64,000 nt of DNA, taken from contig NC_062236.1 in the NCBI RefSeq assembly GCF_905475465.1, positions 3,978,001 through 4,042,000 of the forward strand, read 5' to 3'. Each line of letters starts with the position of its first letter. Positions within the stretch are counted from its first letter, which is position 1. Below the pieces are notes generated by a model, which was not told the origin of the DNA, made no database searches, and worked only from the letters and a program-made list of their open reading frames with translations. This document shows, in pieces, positions 24,641 to 36,554 of this stretch. This stretch comes from Pieris napi. Lineage: Eukaryota; Arthropoda; Insecta; Lepidoptera; Pieridae. The translations under genes and the position numbers were made by a program.

Positions 24641-26269
24641 AGATAGATGCTTAATATAATTTGTTTGTTTACGAAACAAAAATAGATGGCGAACATGTTG
24701 CACGGGCACGTGGGGCATACCTTGAGTTTGGATAAGTACTTAATTTCCATTAAGAACCACTTAGTATGTTTTGCAATATTAAAAACGTTAATAGCTTGTT
24801 TAAATATTACATGTTAAATAACTAGACAATGTTTGACTTTTTATCAATTACTAAAAACAACTAAATAATAGTGAACGCTACAAAACTGATGAATAAGATG
24901 ACCTGTACCGAGTTATAATTTTTCTTGCAATGGATTCATAAATTGTCGTCCAAGACATGACTGTATGTATATGACTAATAGTAGACACTACAAAGCCTGA
25001 GAAAATAACCAAAGCCCCTTCAGAGATATTACCGTAAATAGAACCAGTTATTTTTAATTATATAACTATAGATATATGAAAAATGTCGTTATTATAATAA
25101 CTTATTATTTAAATAAATACCCATTTTAGGTGAGCTTTAGAATTATTATTTCAGCGGAAGCAATATGCAATTTCTAGATTACAGATTAACACACGGTTCA
25201 AAGTGAGGACTGTTTTGAAACGCAGACACTTTTCAAAGCAAATCACAGAAAACCGACAATTTCATATTCGCATGATTACGTCCGCGTCGGCCATATTGTT
25301 AATGGGATTCTAATTTGGATTTCGAATTTGAAACTAACATCGGTAAATCCCGCGCGACCGTTGAATAGTTGGGCTCTACAGATGATTAATAACTCGATAT
25401 TAATCAAAGCATTATTCTGTCGGACGTATTAAATTCCCAAACGAATGGTTGGTACTTTCTAATTGTACCAAGTAGGTTTTGAATTTTAGGTGCTGATCTT
25501 ATTTACGAAATATCTTTTTAGAACGAAAGTTGTTTTGTTGCCCGGAAGATATCGTTTATTAGCAAATTTATTCATATACGAAAACACATAATCAGTTGTG
25601 AATGTGACTTAACTTAAATTATATGACTTTTTATCTATTGTTATTTATAGTCTGTGACTTCCAATAGCGATTTCATATCGAAGAGGCATTCAAAAACGTC
25701 GGGATCGGTATCGCTATTAGATTAGTTCGCGCTGGTTTTAGAAGGATTAGGAACTACACTCCGGGTTTTTATTTATTCTGATCATGGTAATAAAATATTT
25801 AGGATCGTGCCCAAACTATATTTGCATCGAAAATCAGTTTAAAAATATGTTCCTATTTCTTTAAATTCAAAACCCTTCAACGTTAGTATTACCTACCCAT
25901 ATATTAGCCATTAAACATTTTCTCTGGTAGATACAGTTCAGGGTAAAAAGAATGTTATAGTGTATATGGCAAATGAGATAGATGTCTACTATTAAAATAT
26001 AGTGTGTGTGTGTGTGTGTGTGTTTACAAAGTCCTGGTATGATTGAGCATGAGCATGACAACTTCCACTACCAGAATGCTCGCGAGTGCGTAGCCGGTCT
26101 TGAAGTTATGTAGATATATACACATATTTTTTGATAATAACCTCTCGCTTTGGACGTTTCGTTTCAAAACTGAAAACAGTAACGCTTTAAACCTTGATAT
26201 TGACCTCAGATTTCTGTATCTTATTTTATCTTAATTAAATAATAATTGTTATTCTTAATAAGAAAGTAG
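24641..26269. other. Non-coding tract with a GT microsatellite
   Basis: A (GT)n microsatellite of about 11 repeats lies at 26002..26023. A 40-bp scrap near 26057-26097 (AGAATGCTCGCGAGTGCGTA) recalls the LINE 3' end at 22.5 kb. GC-richer unique DNA occurs at about 25255-25440. No gene recognised. Confidence 0.5.
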
Positions 26270-26425
26270 GTGATCCACCTTGATCCATACAATTAATTTC
26301 CGGCATGTCAATTCACTAAGTTTTCCATTATCGTACGAACGAGTTCAAAAGCCCATTGGTGCACAGCAGTGATTCGAACGCACGACTTTACGGTTGAGAG
26401 CCGCATGTTCAAAAGGGCTTAACTG
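26270..26425 (-). mobile_element. Degenerate SINE fragment (main family)
   Basis: On the minus strand the tRNA-like head is recognisable: CCCATTGGTGCACAGCAGTG followed by ATTCGAACGCACGAC. A diverged body (AAGTAGGTGATCCACCTTGA) lies to the left. Confidence 0.65.
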
Positions 26426-26832
26426 CTTACGAGAACTGCAATAAAGAAAGATTAATAGGTATATTCGTTTCTTTATATTTTAAGCGGAATCAAATCCAAT
26501 TTAAATGAAATTTAATTTCACCGCCGAAAATGTCCTATTTAATACCGCTTATTACTCTTGTAAAAAATAAAATGTAATGGTTGAACGTCCGGGGTCCTCA
26601 CAGGGGTCGCTAATTCGCTTTTTATTACAATCGTTATACGAAAAAAATATTCAGAGTGAGCATATTCTCGCTATAAAAGGTTAAAATTTACTATAATGTT
26701 ATGAAAACGCTGAGTATGCTAAAATTTAAGATTACCCTCTTGTTATGTGTGATTTTTGAGAAATTTTTTTTTATGGACAATTACTAAAATTTAAAATGTA
26801 TATAAATTGTCACATGGCTTACACAGAAATTA
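26426..26832. other. Non-coding tract
   Basis: Unique DNA, partly GC-richer around 26515-26630. No gene seen. Confidence 0.4.
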
Positions 26833-27656
26833 GACCAGTGCCGATAATTTTTGAAACCTAAAAAAATTACAGTAGGATGAAACCCATTAGAAAATCAGGG
26901 GAATATGATCACAATGAAAGGAAAAATAAATTACGGTCGATCTGAGGTCGGGAAGGGGTCGGGGGGGGAGTTTTAAGGGTAAAAAACGGTTTATCTCGAT
27001 TTCCGGCAAAACTAAAAGTCCTATCGAAGAAAGTTAAATGGCAAAGTTGTAGGTAATAAAAAGATTTACAACTTTTGTATTCACACATTTTTCACATAAC
27101 CTCAAAATTTATGTGAAAAATTCAAAAAAACAAGTTTTTGGTTTTTTATTTTTATCTTTTACAAAAATATTTTTTTTTTAACGAAATTTGGTGAAAACTT
27201 ACCTTTCTATGTCCCAAATACGCTGTAATTTATTTGATTAAAAATATTTATTTGTTCACCTTATTTTGAATTAATATCGAAAAAACACCCTAATTTTCAA
27301 TCGAAAATTCTGACGTCAAAATTTCAGCTTTTTTCAAAAAGTTGGTGTGCTTTCAGTTCGTTGAAATCTCTACTTTCCTATGGTAAAAAAATATATATAT
27401 ATTACCATAGTAAATCTTCTCAGAAAACGCAAAAAATCGTATGCAGTTACGCCCAGACCTGTCATCCCCTTCCTTACTTCGAGATAAACCGTTTTTTACC
27501 CTTAAAACTCCCCCCCCCGACCCCTTCCCGACCTCAGATCGACCGTAATTTATTTTTCCTTTCATTTTGATCATATTCCCCTGCTTTTCTAATGGGTTTC
27601 ATCCTACTGTAATTTTTTTCACTTTTTATTTATTTTAAAGGCTATCTGCACTGGTC
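26833..27656. mobile_element. 824-bp non-autonomous DNA element with long inverted arms and a TA target site
   Basis: The tips GACCAGTGC and GCACTGGTC are flanked by TA on both sides (26831-26832 and 27657-27658). Inverted similarity continues inward for about 170 bp: both arms contain TTACGGTCGATCTGAGGTCG (or its complement), a G/C run next to TTTTAAGGGTAAAAAACGG, and GATAAACCG. The centre is A/T-homopolymer rich and has no transposase. The frames at 27353-27574 are the arm read in both directions. A TA duplication fits the Tc1/mariner group, but no coding sequence supports that. Confidence 0.85.
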
Positions 27657-28443
27657 TAAATTAGAATTGCTTTCAAATCGCAGATAATTTTTTTTTTACT
27701 TTGACAAATGAATTAAAAGAACATGACATATGCTACATGTTCTTTTTCAAACATTATAAGATTAACAAGCTAACGTCTATACTAGGTACCTAGGATTAAT
27801 AATACTCTCTTAAACTAAATGTTCCTTCTCAAATTTAATTAGTAAATACTTACTTTTTTTAAATCATTAAAACATAAACGAACATGTAATAGAAAAACTA
27901 CTTGTGAGCTTTTAGTTTAATAACTACACGTGTTGTGACACATTAATGATTAACGCAGAATAAAAAGGCAAGGAGTTAAAACTAAGCCTTTTCAATCGAC
28001 AGATTAATGGAGCATTAAATTCTTTATACATTTATTATATAGATAGATAGGTGTGATAATTTATATATATCCCGATTAACGATATAGTGTCATTGACACG
28101 ACGTATATATTGCAAATTTTCATCAAATTAAATTGATATTTGCGATAGAATTCTCCTTTTGCAGCATTCACTGAATGAATAATTAGTTTCTGAAATATGT
28201 ATTTATGGAAAATAATTGTTTGTGAAACACACGAGTACCAATTTGTATTCAAGTTGCATGTTGCAGCGTGCGTGGAGCTTACGTGATGTAATTCTAATAA
28301 TTCAACTCTCTTGTTTGGGATTTTGATCGTGTAATACATACTGTTCGATTATTTTTATCTGAACTTCGATATGATTGAATACAATTAATTAATAAGTTCC
28401 CAGTGAGACATGACACATACATGTTTCGATTTCACTAATAAAA
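27657..28443. other. Non-coding tract
   Basis: AT-rich, no recognised feature. The frame 28076..28339 (-) has no domain. Confidence 0.45.
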
Positions 28444-28735
28444 GTAGTGTTGGCCTAGTGGCTTCAGCGTACCACTCTCATCCCTGAGGTCGTAGGTTCC
28501 ATCCCCGGCTGCGCACCAATGGACTTTCTTTCTATGTGCGCATTTAACATTCGCTCGAACGGTGAAGGAAAACATCGTGAGGAAACCGACATGTCTTAGA
28601 CCCAAAAACCCGACGGCGTGTGTCAGGCACAGGAGGCTGAGCACCTACTTGCCTATTAGAATGAAAAATGATCATGAAACAGATTCAGAAATCTGAGGCC
28701 CAGACCTAAAGAGGTTGTAGCGCCACTGATTTATT
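28444..28735 (+). mobile_element. tRNA-derived SINE, near full length
   Basis: The head GTGTTGGCCTAGTGGCTTCA (A box) and the B-box-like GTAGGTTCCATCCC are followed by a body with TTTCTTTCTATGTGCGCATT, GGAAAACATCGTGAGGAAAC and GTGTGTCAGGCACAGGAGGC. The 3' end is AGACCTAAAGAGGTTGTAGC, then GCCACTGAT. This is the most complete copy and serves as the reference for the family here. Open frames through it are by-products. Confidence 0.9.
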
Positions 28736-28930
28736 TTATTTTAATATTTCTTCTTAATAGCCAAGTTGCTCAGCAACAGCCTTCCAACACAATACAAGGT
28801 TTCACTAGAAGCCTAACGCTGTTTACATATTGATGATTATAGACTGACCATGAACACGGTAGATGGTAGAATCTTAAGTTTAAGCTTACAGAGAAACACA
28901 TTCCTGTCTGCATTTACCTCTCTTCTCCTT

Positions 28931-29188
28931 AGGTCTTGGCCTCAGATTTCTGAATCTGTTTCATGATCATTTTTAAATCTTATAGGCAAGTAGGTGATCA
29001 GCCTCCATTGCCCGACACACACTTTTTGGGTCTAAGACATGTCGGTTTCCTCACGGTGTTTTCCTTAACCGTTCAAGATAATATTAAATGCGCACATAGA
29101 AAGAAAGTCCATTGGTGCACAGCCGGGGATCGAACCTACGACCTAAGGTATGAGAGTCGCAAGCTGAAGCCACTAGGCCAACACTGCT
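28931..29188 (-). mobile_element. tRNA-derived SINE, opposite orientation to its neighbour
   Basis: Reverse complement of the family: starts AGGTCTTGGCCTCAGATTTC and ends CACTAGGCCAACACTGCT. It lies 195 bp from the plus-strand copy at 28444..28735, so the two could fold back on each other. Confidence 0.9.
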
Positions 29189-29734
29189 CGTATTTACTTA
29201 GTATTTTTTATTAAAATTTAAGATATAAGCAGTAAAAGAATAAGCACTCGCCCTGTGAAATCTTTAATAGTATTAAGAAATTTAAAAAAAACATTTTTAT
29301 GTATCTACGTTAACATTCAAGACCTTCAGTTTATTATATATTGTGAAGTGATATAACTAAGCCCACCCCGCGACAGCTGACGTATATTCGCTAGAATAAT
29401 TTATCTTAACATGTGGATTACGTGTGGGAATAAGCTCGGCAGATACGCTTATACATTTGTGACAGTTTTGATATCTTTCCCTGCGTTAATTATGACCTTA
29501 ATTAACGATTGCTTATTTAACATTAAAACGCAAAGATATCGTTTCAATAGTAAACTCAACTCATGAAAAACCTTGTATTTGTAAAAAGCCTTTTTATTTT
29601 GCGTCCTGAAATGTTTCTATTTGACTAAATTTGTAACCGAATCGCGATTCTTCTAGTTGAACGCTTGATTAAGCAACAACTAAATCACTTTCCTGCTCCT
29701 AATGTTTGGAAAACAAAACATTATTGCACATAGT
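29189..29734. other. Non-coding tract
   Basis: No recognised feature. Confidence 0.4.
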
Positions 29735-30012
29735 ATTGTCTTTTATTGACATAACTTTTAGACATAGAAAAACACTTTTTTAACGGATTTGAAGTTATGT
29801 TTTATTATAAAAAGTATCACTGCTGTAGAAAAAGTTGTGTTATCTATATTTATCTCCCTGGAGTTGGTATCGACTAAAAGATTGAGGGTTTTGGCAGAAA
29901 TAGCTCACGGTGTCCTCTATTTTCGCGGATTGTTTATCTTGAGATTTTAATTTGGATATTATTGGAACACCTGGGGTGTTTGACAATTTTAGGCCGTCTT
30001 CTCTATTGAAAT
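29735..30012 (-). mobile_element. Penelope-like element remnant, minus-strand half
   Basis: Reverse complement of the Penelope 3' region at the left edge of the window. It covers the end of the endonuclease ORF (matching 620-790) through CTTTTAGTCGATACCAACTC and the 3' tail ending AACTTCAAATCCGTTAAAAA. The coding part is decayed. It is joined head to head with the plus-strand half that follows. Confidence 0.8.
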
Positions 30013-30150
30013 CAAAAAAGACCCCAATTTTAATTTATGACATTCAACACCTTTTGTCTTCAGTCCCGTATATACGATGTAAAATAATTGTAAATTTAAA
30101 ATCAAACATAACTTCAAATCCGTTAAAAAAGTGTTTTTTTAATATTATTG
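30006..30150 (+). mobile_element. Penelope-like element remnant, plus-strand half with internal deletion
   Basis: Begins ATTGAAATCAAAAAAGACCC, matching the endonuclease ORF at about 597-620, then jumps to GACATTCAACACCTTTTGTC (matching 824-843) and the tail AACTTCAAATCCGTTAAAAA. About 200 bp of ORF end are missing. It lacks the CGAAACGTC motif. The short ATTGAAAT overlap with the minus-strand half marks the inversion point. Confidence 0.75.
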
Positions 30151-30404
30151 CACATTTTAGGATAAAAATCTTTTAACATAGTAATTAATAGACCAATTTT
30201 TGTGCTTAAATCACAAGTTCATATTAATTACTCGACCTCTTTAATTAGACTCCCACTTAATTTTGACATTAATTCCATTAGCCGTAATTTGATTCGTAAG
30301 TCTTTTGTTTCTTTAAGGAGTCTAATTTAATTCATGTTTGGGTTTGTAAGGCTCGCTTCTATGAGTGTGTCCTATCTGAGGTAGAAGTTACATACTAGGT
30401 ATCA

Positions 30405-30797
30405 TGTCATACTCGTGAACTACTTGTGGTGACTTGAACTCGATTGCGGTGATGTTAGTTAATTTGACTATGTATTTGCGTGTTGTTTCCACGATAATGT
30501 AAATGCATGATCCTATTTTACCTTGCCTCCTGCTGATACAGGACAAATCTTTGTCTTCAATTTATTTTACTATAATTAATTAACTATTAAATACTTAAGA
30601 TGTCACGTGGAACATGGTGTAATGGTTGCAGCTCCTTACAAACATTGTGTAACACAACCAACTTGGTGATTCAAAAGATTGGAGGAGAGTTTATTGCCAT
30701 ATTGCTTCTCTTCCGTTCTACGCCCTTGATGTATTTCTTTTTTGACTTTCATAATTGTACGTTGTGTTACCTTTATGAATAAATGATTTTGATTTGG
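30405..30797 (+). mobile_element. Non-LTR-type dispersed repeat, copy 1 of 3
   Basis: Shares long stretches with 54370..54785: TATTTGCGTGTTGTTTCCAC, AAGATGTCACGTGGAACATG, GAGAGTTTATTGCC and CGTTCTACGCCCTTGAT. It ends TATGAATAAATGATTTTGAT, a simple-sequence tail like those of LINE or SINE 3' ends. The internal ORF 30600..30782 is a by-product. It is probably a LINE 3' region or a SINE; the class is uncertain. Confidence 0.7.
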
Positions 30798-30896
30798 AAT
30801 ATATCAAATAATGTTACACATTATAATTAAAATGCTAATTTAATTAATAATAATACATCATGTGATGTGCGTTAGCTTGTAACGACATTGTATATT

Positions 30897-31050
30897 ATCC
30901 AATGGAACTTTCTTGGGTCTAAAGACTCGCATGTCTTCACTATATATGCAACTCATATACACATAGACAGAAATATGGTTGGTGCACAACCAGAATTTGA
31001 ACCGGTGCCGTGGCTTAAGAATCGCACTCTTCTTGAGCTAACGCTGCGTT
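30897..31050 (-). mobile_element. Degenerate SINE (main family)
   Basis: Minus-strand decayed copy: TCTTGGGTCTAAAGACTCGC, then TTGGTGCACAACCAGAATTT and AAGAATCGCACTCTTCTTGA keep the family order. Confidence 0.6.
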
Positions 31051-31464
31051 TTTTATGGAGATTTAAAAATGCGATAAAAAGGGGTTAGGCGCATTAGGCA
31101 TCAAACTTTAGTTCAGTTCAAAATCTTACTCACACTGAGTTAGATAAAGTTTTTGATTAAAGTCTTTGAAGTAAGATAAGTCTGAGGCGAATGCAGCTGA
31201 CGGCAAATGTACATAAATATTCATTACGTATTTTATGAGTTATTCAATTTATCCTCGCTTTTATGCCAGTATCAAACATATGGAAGGATACAAGTTTTAA
31301 TTTGATTCTTATTTAAATATTACTTGAATTGATATATGTTTGCTGCCTTTAAAGAATTAGCTAATAGTAACAATTCTACTAAGAATTTAAAATAGTAGCG
31401 TTTTCCACAGGACGTGAAATCATCTTATCACCTTAGCCTAGTATTTATCATATTAAGTCATTAA
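31051..31464. other. Non-coding tract
   Basis: No recognised feature. Confidence 0.4.
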
Positions 31465-31882
31465 ATAAATAACAAAAAAATAACTAACCTTAAAATATAA
31501 AAACTAAAATATATTATTAAAGGGAGTCCCTTTAGGCAAAGTTCCGAAGATACTGGCAGCGTTCCCCCTTTGAATAGCTAGACTAAATCTTTGTCCGAGG
31601 TAACTGCCAGCTCTTCGGTCTCCTGTGTCGCCTAACCTTTTTGCTATTTCCTTAAAAAGCCTTATAGCGCTAGTACCCCACGGACCAAGGGTCGTGTCCG
31701 AATAGGAAAAAAACATATTTGGAGCCTAGACCGCTGTATTCGCATGCTTTAGCTTTTTCAGCCGCTTCACAAGCCGCACCAGCTCTGTTTTTGGTTCTAT
31801 TTTGATGGGAAGGTGCCGGCGTGTCTGAACAGGTTGCATCCCATACCAGAACCCGGCCCATCTTCCATGGAATCAAACTCAT
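31465..31882 (-). pseudogene. RT-nuclease retroelement, 3' fragment 1 (frameshifted)
   Basis: Encodes the C-terminal part of the same protein as 46847..48607. The first piece (31670-31882) starts at MSLIPWKMGRVLVWDATCSD. A second piece in another frame (31504-31716) gives LGPWGTSAIRLFKEIAKRL and ends AIQRGNAASIFGTLPKG. The frames overlap near 31700, so at least one frameshift is present. The 3' end shares ACTAAAATATATTATTAAA with the other two copies. 5' truncation at 31882 is typical of target-primed insertion. Confidence 0.85.
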
Positions 31883-33360
31883 ATAAGTATGGTATACTCA
31901 TACTCATATTGATATATTTATATGTATATGCTTACTGCTTATATTTAAATAGCAGACATTATTTATATGACAGAATATAGTTCTATAATTAAGGTAATTA
32001 ATAACCCGAATAGCTTAATACAATTTATCACAATTAGTTAATTTCTCGCATACTTGTTATTTTAACGAGTATCGGAGACATTATACTTTTAAAATAACTT
32101 GATCTGATAGTATCGATACGTACCATGAGCGCATTTATAATGTGCAAAGCAACTCAAGTTAACGCGGATAAAACCAAGGAAAACAGGTAATTATTGATAT
32201 TACCAAATTCTGTTTTGTCTTTAATCAGAGATGTTGTTACACATGATCATCAAAATATCAAATCAAATCAACGTTTATAATAAGATATGTAGATAAGGTA
32301 TAATTTAATAAGATAATGATCATAATTATCATGATTAATGTTAGATTAATTTGACAAGCGCCACATTTTGCGGTCACGCGCGCCATCAACGTCGTTTTAG
32401 ACGTGATTAATAGATCTTACGATTAATATTTAATAGCTTTCAATGAATTATATAAAAACGGTAATATGTACATGCTATAAGTTTATATAAAAAAAATCCT
32501 TTGGCCAGATTTAAGGCCACTTAAAAATTTACAAAATATGATGTTTTTTTTAAATAAACTATTTTAGTAAAATTCGTAATTTGCAATTCAAGCTACTACA
32601 AGCTAATGTACGGTTGATACTAGCAAAATAAAATATCCTAAAATACTATAGTAGATCAGTAGTGTATCAAATGTGTGTATGTCTTACACGAATAACAAGA
32701 TATCTGTCTATATATTCTACTTCTGAAAACAAGTCGTTATTCAAATCAGGACCTACGGAAAAATTAACTAAAAATAAAAATTTATTAATTATTTTATTGA
32801 TGTTAACAGAGCAATAAATATTTCATTTATTATTAATACACAAATATTATTAGGACACGCAAATTGAAATGAATTAATATTCAAAAAGTACCTTTTGTTT
32901 ATCAGGACTTTTATCACCTTTCGCTTTAACTTCCGTTCAATGATAAATACAGTAAAAACAAACCTTTGAAAATACCTCATTGACGCTGGTGGAGTTTACA
33001 AAAACAAATTGCAATTTGTATGATAATGAAGTATAAACAGGTATGCTGAGGACAATATATTCGAAATACCATCGTAATCGTCTTTTGTCATGTTGAAGTT
33101 GCTTCATTCTTAACTTCGACAACAAAGGAAATTACTAGTTCAGAGCGCATATGCGATGATATAAGTCACTGCGACTAAGGGTAGCCAGGCAACAAATTAC
33201 TCTTTCAGCTGCATTTTATATTTGTTTATATATGTTAACGTAAAATTGTAAATACCGTCAGATTGTAATCTATCTTGCGAGATTATAAACTGTCGAAAGA
33301 TTGTGAACCTCAGCGTACTGCATACAGCACAGCGTACTTTACGCGTTTTTTATTGAAGAG
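31883..33360. other. Non-coding tract
   Basis: AT-rich DNA with no recognised gene or repeat. Confidence 0.45.
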
Positions 33361-33620
33361 AGCAGTGTTGGCCTAGTGGTGTCAGCGAGCGACTCTCATA
33401 CCTGAGGTCGTAGGTTCGATTCCCGAGGTGCACCAATGCACTTTCTTTCTATGTGTGCATTTAATATTTGCTCGAACGGTGAAGGAAAACATCGTGAGGA
33501 AACCGAAATGTCTTAGACCCAAAGAGTCGACGGCGTGTGTCAGGCACTGGTCACCTACTTGCCTATTAGATTTAAAAATAATCATGAAACAGAATCAGAA
33601 ATCTGAGGCCAAGACCTAAA
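33361..33620 (+). mobile_element. tRNA-derived SINE (main family)
   Basis: AGCAGTGTTGGCCTAGTGG head, GTAGGTTCGATTCCC B box, GTGTGTCAGGCACTGGTCAC with a small deletion, and the end GAGGCCAAGACCTAAAGACC. Open frames at 33382-33619 are by-products. Confidence 0.9.
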
Positions 33621-34254
33621 GACCTATTATTTTTTATTTATTCATTTTTTTATTGTAAAGATAAAATGTTCGATGATATGTCGTAAAATACTAGTCAGTA
33701 ATAGGTAGTTAAGTACCCTATATTACTCGCCTAAGATTACTACTATTATTCTAAATAGACCCATTTCTAGTATATTTAAATTGCTTTAAACTAAATCTAA
33801 CAGGAAACAAATCCTTATCAGAAAACAGATTGTGATTACGACGTAGCCGACTTTCTTGTTTCCACTTATAGAAGCATGTAAATAAAGACATAAAAATTAG
33901 GCGTGTTTGAGATTCAAATTGAGATTAAGTTAAAACATGTGATTAAAGGAATGTGTTCAGTCTCATTTATATGAGTTTTTGAAATAATATAAATACATAC
34001 TGTGGCGGTAAAACCTTCAAAGGACCGCACATTTTTGTATTTTGCAGTTTCATTAACAATTTAGCAATATAGGCAAAGAAATTATTACATAATTATATTT
34101 CATATTCCAGCGCTGTCTGAGTGGAGCTCTCGAATAGTTCTCCGCAAGCAGTCACCAATTCCGCTTATGATATTGCTGCTGAAGCGTTTCCTCAGTTCTG
34201 TACCAAAACTCGATATGTTTGTGCCAGGTTTGGGAAGACAGAGATTTTGGTAGA
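33621..34254. other. Non-coding tract
   Basis: No recognised feature. Confidence 0.4.
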
Positions 34255-34630
34255 AAAAAAATATTGGTTGTTTGTAAAGTAGGTTTACGATCGAGATGTT
34301 TACGTGATAACGTCTTATTGGTGATATAAGTTTTTGGGAAGTAAGGAATTAATGAAGATAACAATTTTTTCAAATTTTAAATTACATCTATCGTTTTATT
34401 CACACTTTTGATGATGAATTTCGGGTGTAAAATGACAAGTTTACTTATTCGACTATGATATACATTTTTCTTCATACATTCACGGAATGACTGGCAGCGC
34501 TCGAGATGAGACGGGAGATCGGTCCGTCTCTCTCTCGTTATACGTGCGATCGCGCTCGTGAGGTTTTGGTGTGACACAAGTTTCTGAACATTTAAAACGA
34601 TTTTAAAGACGTTATCACGTCAAAAATAAG
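34255..34630. mobile_element. MITE-like repeat with GACGTTATCACGTC ends, copy 1
   Basis: TTACGTGATAACGTCTT (about 34300-34315) and AAAGACGTTATCACGTC (about 34605-34621) are inverted copies. To the left is TTGGTTGTTTGTAAAGTAGG, matched by TCGGTTGTCTGTAAAGTCGG at 56.16 kb. The inside has a GC-rich patch (34490-34570) that also has a counterpart at 56.25 kb. No coding sequence. Confidence 0.6.
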
Positions 34631-36554
34631 TAGAGTAATATAACTGTAAAAATATTACATACTGCACTATAATAATAATAATTTATTGCAAGAATATGGA
34701 ACAAAAATGTGTAAGCTGGTACAATCGTAAGCTCGCATATTATGCCACATACAATGGCGCGCAAATTTGTCTTTAATTCCTTTCACATTATTAAACATAT
34801 GAATTGGTCAGTTCTTATATTATTTCTATCGTACATATCATGTCATACGTTATTAAATTTATATCAACTACAGTTTCTCACGCAAATAATCATTTATTGA
34901 ATAGTAGATTTTTTACAAAAGCAATGTAAGTATTATTAATATTATTTGGCATGTATGCTGTAAATAAATAAATACTTCATGATGAATACGTCGAAGATTT
35001 GGATTCCTCGCGATTTTTTCACCATAAGGTTAATAAGGTATTAATTGTGCATATGGAAAAAAATATTAGCGCAAAGGAGAATAGACGACATCAAAAACGG
35101 TTAATCCAAATCAATAACACAAAGCATTATATTAAGCATCTAACCACACTGCAGTACCAAATTTCCTATTAAGTTTATTATAATTAAATATAAGTACAGT
35201 TCGTTGAATATAATACACTAGACGTCTAATCAGAACCTAAATAATTGATCAACATAAGCCTACTATTCAAATTGATGTCATCTCCATACGCCGGGATTAC
35301 GAGCACAATCGTAAACTGAGTGTAATTTTCACTTGGCCCATAAAACCTCCCGCTGTATGAAGCACTTGACCAGCATAATCATGTCAGTTTTTATTACCGC
35401 CATATTATTTCACGTATACCCTCATACAATATATTTTCCTATTTATTTTACTGCAAACATCTCTACGTTAATGCGTACCGACATTGCTACGATGCTACGG
35501 GCTACGGTCCTACGAAATACTCGTAGCACGGTGTTTTATTTGTTAATCAGTCTAGGCTGGATTCAATCACAGACAGGATCACGACGAGAACTACAGATTT
35601 TAATCTGCCCCAATGCTTTGTTGGTCTTGGTTTATTAAAGTTTTATCGGATTTTAAACCCAATTCGTGTTCTGTTTTGACGTGAAAATAAAATGGAATTG
35701 TATTTCTTCTATACCCAATTTCTTTCTTACCCCATTAATGTTCCACATATCAAAGATATTGGAATGGACAAAAACAATAATGATACGCCTCCGAATGTAA
35801 TGCGAGACAAATTGATATGGAAATAGGACCCCTGAATCGAATATCATTCATGCTACATAACGCTATCTAGAGTGATACGAGTGAGTAAAATAAAAATAAC
35901 GAGTTATCGTAAGTGTTTATCATATTCGTTTATCATTTTATTCTATAGCAATCGTAAATAGACCGTAGATGATTCAATGTTTTTTACAATTTAGTTTAGA
36001 ATATAGATTCCAATACAAATCAAACAAAATATTTGTATTCTTAAATATTGGTTTAGCTACCAGTTTGTAGCTACAGTTTGTAGATTTACACCAATTTGAA
36101 AGGACAGAGCTCAAACCATGATGTCCATTAGCAACTTGTTTTTACATTAAGAACGTTTATTTCGCCTATATCCTATTTTTAAAAACCTTTAAGTACCAGT
36201 ACCAGTATTGATTTGACAATTATATATACCCATGACTCCAGTGGCTTTTAAGATAACATTAAATCCTAGCCATTCTAGCTAAAATATGACTAATTTTGAA
36301 ATTCAGGATCCAAAGGGTGATTTCTAGAACATTGGAACCATTTCAAGTATATATTGTCTTATCTCCAGAACATTAAGTTAAAGCACACTCCCTACGCATT
36401 AACAAAAGTCTGCAATCAATTCCTACATACATATATACTCTTTGCGCATGACGCGACATACTGAATACACATTAATTAATGCTAGTATACCTTTTAATTA
36501 TGCGTTACTGTTAGAAATCAACTTAATCGGAAAATAATTATATTATTGAAGTGC
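34631..36554. other. Non-coding tract
   Basis: No gene recognised. A CTACG-rich patch lies at 35487-35530. The 101-codon frame 35333..35638 (+) runs across it without any recognisable domain. Confidence 0.45.

Noticed and set aside
24328..24750. 140-codon minus frame, apparently a medium-size protein
   Set aside because: The middle is an inverted SINE fragment and a short CCTGAG repeat gives the RLRLRL stretch; no domain and no start context.
25999..26024. Regulatory or origin signal at the GT run
   Set aside because: A simple (GT)n microsatellite explains it.
27353..27574. Overlapping frames of 69-73 codons on both strands
   Set aside because: They are the inverted arm of the TA-flanked element, including its C-run, read in both directions.
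28444..28520. tRNA gene
   Set aside because: A and B boxes are present but no cloverleaf can be closed, and the same head recurs at the start of every SINE copy.
35333..35638. 101-codon plus frame with hydrophobic stretches
   Set aside because: No recognised domain, composition like flanking non-coding DNA, and part of it is the CTACG-rich patch.
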